Both the position numbers and the translations under genes were made by a program. This document shows positions 55,507 through 61,603 of a stretch of 61,603 bases of DNA, piece by piece. Numbering within the stretch: the first letter of the stretch is position 1; every line of letters starts with the position of its first letter. The notes below the pieces were generated by a model. The model was not told the DNA's origin. It did not search any database and saw only the letters and a program-made list of their open reading frames with translations. The stretch lies in contig CAZUVM010000132.1 in the NCBI GenBank assembly GCA_964623885.1, positions 1 through 61,603 on the forward strand, given 5' to 3'. This DNA comes from CAZUVM01 sp964623885 (lineage in GTDB: Bacteria; Verrucomicrobiota; Verrucomicrobiia; Limisphaerales; UBA8199).

Positions 55507-55573
55507 GCGGGGGCGTGGCCGGTCGAGGGCGCGGGGTTACTCAGCCCGAGCGGTTCTAGAGTCGTCTCCACTT

Positions 55574-56989
55574 TTGCAGCTTGACCGGCTCGGGAGTGGT
55601 GGAGTCCATTGTAGTGACGTGTTTGCAGATTCTCATTTCAGAACCGGCGGAGTTTCCAGGCGCGGATTAGTGTTGGTTGGTGCGATGGTTGTGACTGCGC
55701 TGCTCGGTTCCGCCAATGCCGGCGCGCAGCACGTCTCGGCGTATACGGTCAAACCCACGGTGACGAAAGAGATGGGCGATGTGGGCGGCAAATACTTTGG
55801 AAAAGTCCCGGACCCGTCGAAAACGCGCCACTACTACATCGCCGCGGAAACGGACCATTGGGATTATATGCCGATTGGCTCCGACCCTATTTGCGGCATG
55901 GTTCCGCCGCCGGAGGTGGCTTCGCGGCATGCGATGCTCAAGGTTCGCTATTTTCAATACACCGACGGGACATTTACCCAGCGGGTGAAGCAGCCGTCGC
56001 GGCTGGGCATTCTTGGCCCGGTGCTGCGTGGCGTAGTCGGCGATTACATCGAGATCACTTTTTTGAACCGGACCGCACTGCCGCTTTCGATGCACCCGCA
56101 CGGGGTCAAATACGATAAGGACAGCGAAGGCAGCTCATACGGCGACACCGGCCAATTGAAGGCGCTCGAAGCTCGGAGCCCCGATGTCCGCTCAACTCCG
56201 GGTCTCGGGGCCGCAGTCGGGCCCAGCGCGCGGTTCACTTATGTTTGGTTCATGGACGAAAAGTCGGGGCCATTGCCGAGCGAACCCAGTTCGAAAGCCT
56301 GGCTTTATCACAGTCACGTCGGCGGGGAAGGGGAGGTAAACCTTGGCCTTGAAGGTTTCATCATCGTCACCGACCCAAAACGGGCCCGGCCCGACGGCAC
56401 GCCGAACGAGGTGGACCGCGAGATGCCGGCGTTGTTCCTGATTTTCAACGAAGGCCAAACGGACCCCGAGGCGCTGGAACAGCTTGGGTCTCCCGGCGGA
56501 GCTCAGTCGTTGAACAAACTGCTCGGAACCGCCTCCGGCGCTCAACCGAACATTGACCCGGCGAGCCTCAAGGAAGGGGACGAACGTCATACCATCAACG
56601 GCTTTATCTACGGGAATTTGCCCGGCCTCGACATCAATGAAGGAGAGCGCGTGCGCTGGTACTTGCTGGGCCTGGGGTCGGAAAGCGACTTTCACACGCC
56701 GCATTGGCATGGGCTGCGGGTCATCGAGGAGGGAAAACGGCAAACCGACACAATCGAGTTAATGCCGGCTTCGATGAAAGTGGCGGATATGGTGGCAGAC
56801 AATCCAGGAGATTGGCTGTTCCATTGCCACGTCGCCGACCACATGGCCAATGGAATGTTTGCCCTCGTCACCGTGCATCCCAAGGACAAAACTGCTGCCC
56901 GCCGCGCCCTTGAACCGGCGTTCCTTGGTTTGCCCGCGCCGTCCACCACGGAAGCTCAATCCAAGACGATCGGCTCTTCGTCAAACTAG
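55574..56989 (+). CDS. Multicopper oxidase, Tat-exported
   Basis: A protein of up to 471 residues with cupredoxin domains carrying all four copper-binding His groups: MHPHGV near 173, YHSHVG, HTPHWHGLRV, and the C-terminal HCHVADHM followed by a Met axial ligand region (about 417-430). SRRGLVLVGAMVVTAL is a twin-arginine-style signal. Family members oxidise metals or phenols with O2 in the envelope. The longest frame starts at TTG 55574; GTG 55619 gives a signal peptide of normal length and is probably the real start. Confidence 0.88.
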   Translation: MQLDRLGSGGVHCSDVFADSHFRTGGVSRRGLVLVGAMVVTALLGSANAGAQHVSAYTVKPTVTKEMGDVGGKYFGKVPDPSKTRHYYIAAETDHWDYMPIGSDPICGMVPPPEVASRHAMLKVRYFQYTDGTFTQRVKQPSRLGILGPVLRGVVGDYIEITFLNRTALPLSMHPHGVKYDKDSEGSSYGDTGQLKALEARSPDVRSTPGLGAAVGPSARFTYVWFMDEKSGPLPSEPSSKAWLYHSHVGGEGEVNLGLEGFIIVTDPKRARPDGTPNEVDREMPALFLIFNEGQTDPEALEQLGSPGGAQSLNKLLGTASGAQPNIDPASLKEGDERHTINGFIYGNLPGLDINEGERVRWYLLGLGSESDFHTPHWHGLRVIEEGKRQTDTIELMPASMKVADMVADNPGDWLFHCHVADHMANGMFALVTVHPKDKTAARRALEPAFLGLPAPSTTEAQSKTIGSSSN

Positions 56990-57001
56990 CCCGCACACTC
57001 G

Positions 57002-57076
57002 CTGTAGGGGACCACGTGAGGAGTCCCTGCTAGGGGAGCTTTTGCGTGAAAGGACTCCTCACGTCGCCCGCTACAG
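57002..57076. repeat. 75-bp inverted-repeat element (CTGTAGCGG family)
   Basis: The 25-bp arms 57002-57026 and 57052-57076 match at 21 of 25 positions (core ACGTGAGGAGTCC). It lies exactly between the stops of the multicopper oxidase and the convergent DUF4159 gene, so it may stop transcription from both sides. Confidence 0.75.
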
Positions 57077-57113
57077 TCTGTCGTAGTTCGACCAGGAAAA
57101 TGAAACTTCCGGC

Positions 57114-57995
57114 CTAATGGCTCATGGTGTAGTTCAGGATGTTGATGAACATCGGGTAAGCCTGCGGCTCGGAAAAAATGTCGAAGTAACTTTCGTCATC
57201 ACCCTCGTGCTCCCAGCCGTCGCCGTAGTGATTATTGTGGCAGATGATCGCCATCATGCGGTTGTTGTCGTCGTAGATGGCATAGTAATGCGGCCCGTGG
57301 TCTTTGATGTAATAAGGCCACCCGGGCTCAAAGGAATCGCGGTAGCGAAAGAAAGCCCCGACGCTAGGCATTTGCGGCTTTTTTTTGAAATCGAAAACCG
57401 TGTGAAAGATCGGATGATCGAGGGACAACTCCACCGGCTCGCGGTTGGGGAAGACCCGTTTGATTTGTGCATGGAAATGGCCCCATTGCTCGTCGCCCCA
57501 GAAGTCGTCGACCATCATGAATCCGCCGTTCAGTAGATATTTGCGCAAGTCCGCCGCCTCGGAATCGCGGAGCACGAGCCTGCCGGCGGCGGCCATGTAA
57601 ACAAAGGGATACTTTTCGAGGTCTTTGGTCGTGATATCGATGACGTTCAAGCCCGGCCGAACCTTCAGACTGGTCACCTGGTACATGCGAAATGAAAGTA
57701 AATAGTCCGCCTCGGGGCTGTCGTCGTCCCATTCGCGGCCATTACCATAACGGTAGCCCGTCTCGACGTCGCCGAACTTAAGCCGCGCGAAGGTGAAAAC
57801 GTCTTCGTCGAACCCCGGCGAGATCGCCTTTTTCATCTCATCCTGCTGCTGGGCCGTCTCGGGGGTCACATCCCGGTAGCGCCAGCGGCGAAATTGCGCG
57901 TTGGCCGGGCCAGGAAAGAGGCCAAGCGTGAGCACAAGCGGCAAAGCCAGCCTCAAAATGGACAGGATGGCACTGGGCTTTCGCATTGTGCGCAT
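57114..57995 (-). CDS. DUF4159 domain secreted protein
   Basis: A 293-residue exported protein (signal AILSILRLALPLVLTLGLFPG, cleavage near ANAQ). The DUF4159 domain runs from ~52 to the end: FTFARLKFGD, YPFVYMAAAGRLVL, LRKYLLNGGFMMVDDFWGDE, LDHPIFHTVFDF, and AIICHNNHYGDGWEHEG near the C-terminus. The fold resembles the ThuA/class I glutamine amidotransferase-like group used in envelope proteins. Role unknown. It faces the multicopper oxidase. Confidence 0.85.
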   Translation of the reverse strand: MRTMRKPSAILSILRLALPLVLTLGLFPGPANAQFRRWRYRDVTPETAQQQDEMKKAISPGFDEDVFTFARLKFGDVETGYRYGNGREWDDDSPEADYLLSFRMYQVTSLKVRPGLNVIDITTKDLEKYPFVYMAAAGRLVLRDSEAADLRKYLLNGGFMMVDDFWGDEQWGHFHAQIKRVFPNREPVELSLDHPIFHTVFDFKKKPQMPSVGAFFRYRDSFEPGWPYYIKDHGPHYYAIYDDNNRMMAIICHNNHYGDGWEHEGDDESYFDIFSEPQAYPMFINILNYTMSH

Positions 57996-58084
57996 ATTAG
58001 CCCAGGAAATGTTAAAAGTAAATTGAGCTGCTTGTTGCAGATCAACAAAATTGTATCCAGATTGATCACCGCCCGGAGCACCTT

Positions 58085-58492
58085 GTGGTACATCTGAGAA
58101 TCATAGGTTTCATGTGGTTCATTTCGGGTTTGGCTCCGGCGTTGAAACACCCATTCAACGTCTGGGAGCTGGCAACGCATCCCGAATACAGAATCGGGTC
58201 TGGCCCCATTGGCGCAGGGTTTTGGGTCGCGCAGCTCTCGGTGGAGTTGTCTTTCTTCGTGATTATGCTGATCGGTTTGGGCCTGATTTATCTTCGACGT
58301 CCGGCGGCAGTTGCAGGAGGATTTCTTGGAGCGACTTCATTAGTGGTTTGCGCGTGGTTCATTCTCACGCAGGGGATGCAGCACGGACCGGAACCGTATG
58401 TAGCAATTTGGTGCGGCGTCGCCCTTTCGCTCTACACTCTTTTTGGCGTTTGGAAATTCATGCGTTGCAGCCGGAGCATTCTCATGAACTAA
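58085..58492 (+). CDS. Polytopic membrane protein, unknown
   Basis: A 135-residue protein with four hydrophobic segments (GFMWFISGLAPAL, FWVAQLSVELSFFVIMLIGLGLIYL, AAVAGGFLGATSLVVCAWFIL, YVAIWCGVALSLYTLFGVW). GTG 58085 or ATG 58112. Not a family I know. It is followed 41 bp later by another small membrane protein on the same strand. Confidence 0.6.
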   Translation: MVHLRIIGFMWFISGLAPALKHPFNVWELATHPEYRIGSGPIGAGFWVAQLSVELSFFVIMLIGLGLIYLRRPAAVAGGFLGATSLVVCAWFILTQGMQHGPEPYVAIWCGVALSLYTLFGVWKFMRCSRSILMN

Positions 58493-58533
58493 ATTGTTGC
58501 CTGGAGCGGATGCGAGGCTAAGCAATCACACAC

Positions 58534-58791
58534 ATGAAATCTTCTGCACGAAAGGGCTTGGCAATAGCGCTGCTTGCCGGGGTGCCTGTTGCAGGAGGCG
58601 TGCTCTACTTCCTGGGCGTTCGGCTATTCACGGCTGAGTTCCAGAGTTTTTCCAAGCCTGCCGACAGCAGTTGGTACGGCAGTTGGGTAGGGCACGTGCA
58701 GTTTCACTGGCCGTTTGTCGTGTTGTTGTCTGTTGCCTTTTTGGGTCTGTGGCTGTTGAGTCGATCGAAACGTAAGGAACCGAAAGCTTAA
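58534..58791 (+). CDS. Small membrane protein, unknown
   Basis: An 85-residue protein with two helices (GLAIALLAGVPVAGGVLYFLGV and FVVLLSVAFLGLWLLS), a short periplasmic loop rich in Trp/Ser/Gly, and a basic C-terminus (SRSKRKEPKA). Possibly works with the membrane protein just upstream. Function unknown. Confidence 0.6.
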   Translation: MKSSARKGLAIALLAGVPVAGGVLYFLGVRLFTAEFQSFSKPADSSWYGSWVGHVQFHWPFVVLLSVAFLGLWLLSRSKRKEPKA

Positions 58792-58884
58792 CAATTTTCA
58801 GGCGATGTCAGGGCAAATTCCAAAACATGCGGCAGAATGATCGAGAGATTGTGCCGAGATGCGGCAAAACTAAATCCGGGAGTG

Positions 58885-60411
58885 TTACGCGAGCCCCAGT
58901 TCTCTAAGCGTGTCGCCGGCGGCTTTAAGGTTTGCCAACGTCGTTTCAGAATATTTTCGCGACAGAACCCAACCTTGCGCCCCGCCACGGTGGGCCGCGC
59001 GAACGACCTCTTTGACATTTCCCGGGGTTACCTTGCTGTAATCCTCGCGTATCGGAATCCCCATATCAATGCCAGGCCAGATTTTAGTCGATGTGCCTGC
59101 CACGTTCTCAACACAGCGTTTCGTTTCCCGGTAAACGTAATCCGGAGAAAGAGCCGTGTACGGAAGTTGTTCCCGACCGCGCTCCTGATAATTCATGATT
59201 TTGTATTCAAGTTCGAGCGCTTCATCCATGGGCAGATCCCGATAAATCGTTTTCGTAACGCTGTCCATGTAGGTGGCCATGCGCGTGCCGCCCAGGTTAT
59301 GATACACGGTCATCTTCAAATAATCTGAATAAGGCGAGAGCGCTTTGAGATCGAGCTGCGCGCGGAAAAAGGGACTGAAGCCGTGCGCATGCCACTCGTG
59401 CCAGCCAACCTGCACGCTGGGTTTCGCGCCTTTTACTCGCTTGTAAATCGCCTGTTTGGTTTCCCGCAGGCTATCGTGCCACAAAGTTTCCCAGGCCAGC
59501 AGCTCAGGATAACGGTAAAGCAAACGGAGGAAAGTGACCCAATAACCATCTGGGGGACGTTCGCTGGCCTTGGCCGCGCGGACCCATTTCTCGAGCTCAG
59601 CAAACCCCAACTTAACACGATTGAAATCAATCCCGCGGTTCTTCGCCTTGGCCTGGCAAAACTCGCAGAAGCACGTTACCCGGCCCGGGTCGTTGCCGTT
59701 CGGATTGTGGATTGATTCGAACGCGTTGTTGAAAGCGCCCTGCTTTTCGCAACCCCACATCACGCCATCGATATCGTACGAACGCACAAAGTCTTCGTGC
59801 AGGTCCTGCAGGAAATTGAAGTACTCCGGATTGTTAAAGCAGAGTGTGGATTCCGCTTTGCGACCATGAACATCGACCGCGAGCGCCTTTTCAATTCCCG
59901 GGACGTCCGAACGAAATACATCTTCGGCCCAGGTGAATGTTTTGATGCCGCGCTTCTTGGCTGCGGGAACGACCTTCTGGAGGATGTCTATATCGCCATG
60001 ATCGGGAGCCTTGAGGTTCTTGAATACCGTATCTTTGTAGAACTCCGGATGCGGTGTCGCGTAGTTTCCGCCGTGGAAATTGTCGTTGTAGTCCTGGACT
60101 CCATGATCGGGAAACGGATGCCCGCGAAGCTGGCGGCCGGCGATGCCGTTGCCGTAAGTAAACGTTGCCAGGAACAGGGTATTAACAGCGCCCAGCTCTT
60201 GCAGAGTATCCAGGACCTTCTCGGTGCCTTCGTCCAAAAAGGAAATCGAACCGATCTGGATGCCTATCGTTTGCCGATTTCCATGCTGTTGGCCGGCGCT
60301 ATTGGCCTCCTCGGCTGCGTTTGTAGGGGCCAGTCCCACACTCAAGCTCGCGGTGCCGGCCGCGAGCAACGAGACAAAGTCGCGGCGATTCAGTTGATGG
60401 TCATCTTGCAT
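58885..60411 (-). CDS. Tat-exported TIM-barrel-like protein (putative glycoside hydrolase fold)
   Basis: A 508-residue protein with a Tat signal (LNRRDFVSLLAAGTASLS). Segments such as IGIQIGSISFLDEG, AKKRGIKTFTWAEDVF, YDIDGVMWGCEKQG, a Cys pair in VTCFCEFCQAKAKNRGID and WHEWHAHG look like a (beta/alpha)8 barrel of the putative glycoside hydrolase group seen in Verrucomicrobiota, Planctomycetes and Acidobacteria. No catalytic pair can be named with confidence. It probably acts in the periplasm on a glycan. The DUF6282 gene on the same strand lies 85 bp upstream. Confidence 0.7.
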   Translation of the reverse strand: MQDDHQLNRRDFVSLLAAGTASLSVGLAPTNAAEEANSAGQQHGNRQTIGIQIGSISFLDEGTEKVLDTLQELGAVNTLFLATFTYGNGIAGRQLRGHPFPDHGVQDYNDNFHGGNYATPHPEFYKDTVFKNLKAPDHGDIDILQKVVPAAKKRGIKTFTWAEDVFRSDVPGIEKALAVDVHGRKAESTLCFNNPEYFNFLQDLHEDFVRSYDIDGVMWGCEKQGAFNNAFESIHNPNGNDPGRVTCFCEFCQAKAKNRGIDFNRVKLGFAELEKWVRAAKASERPPDGYWVTFLRLLYRYPELLAWETLWHDSLRETKQAIYKRVKGAKPSVQVGWHEWHAHGFSPFFRAQLDLKALSPYSDYLKMTVYHNLGGTRMATYMDSVTKTIYRDLPMDEALELEYKIMNYQERGREQLPYTALSPDYVYRETKRCVENVAGTSTKIWPGIDMGIPIREDYSKVTPGNVKEVVRAAHRGGAQGWVLSRKYSETTLANLKAAGDTLRELGLA

Positions 60412-60496
60412 AAGTAACGAATGGTTGCAGCGCTAAATGCTTCACGCGGTGCACCGAACGTGTCAACGCCCAACAAACAGCTCGACAGCTTTGCCT

Positions 60497-61423
60497 TCAC
60501 CGCAAGCCAAGCGCGCTTGCCGGATTGGTTTTGGCCATCGTGTCCAACTCGGCTTGGGTAAAGCCCTCTTTCCGCAGGGCCTCGAAAAATGCCTCGAGGC
60601 CCGCCGGATGAAGCGGATTTCCAGGCTGCCCCAAATCACTGGATAGGATGCAGCCGTCGGGACCTACGGCGCGAATCGCGCGGGCATAAGCTTCAATGCG
60701 GATTTGTGGTTTTGAGCCGAGGGTGGCTCCATAAACAAATTCGAGCAGCGCACCTTCGCGAGCTGCCGTCTGCATTTGGGAGGTGGTCATCGAAACCGGG
60801 GAAATCATCGCATGCGTCACCACAACATGATGGACGCCCAAACGCTTCGCTTCGCGAACCACAAGGAGGGATTCCTCAGCAGAAGAATGGCCGGTCTCCA
60901 GCAAAAGATCATATTTCTCGACCAAGGCCAGCACTTCCAGCACCTCTGGGAGCAGCCGCCCGTCCTTCGCCACCGAAACGAATGGGCCTGGGCTCTTCGA
61001 GACTTGCACCTGATTCTCCGCATCGATGGTCGGAAGCCACACGACTTTTCCCCATCCACCTTTCACCTGCGCCATGCGCTCAATCGCCACCGGATTAATT
61101 CCCCCGACCGACCGATTCAGAACAATCCCACCGAAAACTTCGATGCCAGGCACTTCCTTCCGCACGAGGTACGCAAGCATAGCAGTTGGTTCGAAATGGT
61201 TCTTCAGAACCAGCCCGCGCATGCCCGCCTGCTGAGCCAACCTGGCTAGATCCAGTGCATCAATCGAGCGGGGAACGCTGTCAGGATCGCAATGTGCGTG
61301 CAGGTCGATGACCCCCGAAAGCCGCTGCTGGCCTAAAGCCATAACCGCAAGGCTGACATACCCCAATAGCCAAATGCCAAGCTTGGGCCATCCGGCAATT
61401 TTAAATTGTCTTTTCGACTCCAT
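60497..61423 (-). CDS. DUF6282 family protein (amidohydrolase-like)
   Basis: A 308-residue protein with an N-terminal membrane or signal segment (LGIWLLGYVSLAVMALG), then metal-hydrolase-like motifs: GVIDLHAHCDPDS, LKNHFEPT, DLLLETGHSS, VVVTHAM and ILSSDLGQPGNP. This order of HxH, a Lys-Asn-His, a second His and a terminal Asp is that of DUF6282/amidohydrolase-type proteins. ATG 61423 is preferred to the longer frame from 61489. It is transcribed toward the Tat-exported protein. Confidence 0.8.
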   Translation of the reverse strand: MESKRQFKIAGWPKLGIWLLGYVSLAVMALGQQRLSGVIDLHAHCDPDSVPRSIDALDLARLAQQAGMRGLVLKNHFEPTAMLAYLVRKEVPGIEVFGGIVLNRSVGGINPVAIERMAQVKGGWGKVVWLPTIDAENQVQVSKSPGPFVSVAKDGRLLPEVLEVLALVEKYDLLLETGHSSAEESLLVVREAKRLGVHHVVVTHAMISPVSMTTSQMQTAAREGALLEFVYGATLGSKPQIRIEAYARAIRAVGPDGCILSSDLGQPGNPLHPAGLEAFFEALRKEGFTQAELDTMAKTNPASALGLR

Positions 61424-61603
61424 CAAAAGTACCAGATGCCAGCCGCGGATCCACAGCCATGGCCCGCGGTAACAAACCGTGTCGAGCACGGTGTTCAGGT
61501 CACCAGACGCTGAAAAGTTTCTGAACCTTGGCGCCCGTAGCGGCCTGATACGGTTCCCACAGTTATTCGCCCGTCGGCGAGGAGAGCCCCTAAACGCTGG
61601 CCG

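Noticed and set aside
55332..55559. A 75-codon plus-strand frame
   Set aside because: It spans the 158-bp inverted-repeat element and its product is low-complexity Gly/Arg/Pro sequence.

Overview
This window looks like chromosomal DNA from a soil- or sediment-type Verrucomicrobiota bacterium (Pedosphaera/Limisphaerales-like). That placement is an inference from four things: exported proteins with an Asp-Ser-Asp-Gly-Asp-Gly stretch or a C-terminal F-Y-R tail, several TPR/GT-C membrane proteins, DUF1080, DUF4159, DUF6282 and sulfatase proteins, and many dispersed palindromic repeats. Shine-Dalgarno sites are mostly weak. I saw no rRNA, tRNA, CRISPR array, prophage or transposase.

Layout. 1-8 kb: the 5' end of a divergent DUF4202-type gene, a ClpX-like unfoldase, a TPR/GT-C membrane protein, a C4 zinc-ribbon coiled coil, an HtrA/Deg protease and phosphotransacetylase. 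8-14.5 kb: a tight minus-strand operon of an RlmD-like rRNA methyltransferase, a polytopic TPR protein, a GT4 glycosyltransferase and a WecA/MraY-like phosphoglycosyltransferase. 14.7-26.4 kb: a large secreted GH13-like protein, a small 2TM protein, a GNAT, a zinc-ribbon protein, a 1406-residue DUF2723 protein and a GH4 glycosidase. 26.6-33.6 kb: a cation efflux protein, a TPP riboswitch with thiC, a DUF1080 protein, a methyltransferase and a dicarboxylate/amino-acid symporter. 33.7-45.2 kb: an accessory stretch with a LamG protein, a frameshifted sulfatase, a serine hydrolase, another frameshifted gene, an S74 tail-fibre-like protein and small secreted or membrane proteins.

45.3-49.2 kb carries the most unusual gene: a glucan, water dikinase-like protein (helical GWD-type region, phosphohistidine domain, ATP-binding domain) fused to a C-terminal TIM-barrel domain resembling sugar isomerases and endonuclease IV. 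49.7-55.3 kb is a run of small plus-strand genes (YdeI/DUF1905, TatA-like, two VOC proteins, DUF1801, unknowns) ending in a Phd/PIN toxin-antitoxin pair with a visible promoter and operator. 55.6-61.4 kb holds a multicopper oxidase, a DUF4159 protein, two small membrane proteins, a Tat-exported TIM-barrel-like protein and a DUF6282 protein.

Two themes connect the genes. One is glycan work: lipid-linked sugar synthesis, GT-C/TPR proteins that may glycosylate exported proteins, and alpha-glucan enzymes (GH13-like, GH4, dikinase). The other is the spread of at least nine different short inverted-repeat elements. Most lie between genes. One has inserted in frame inside a GT-C gene, and a 7-bp tandem array related to another lies inside thiC.
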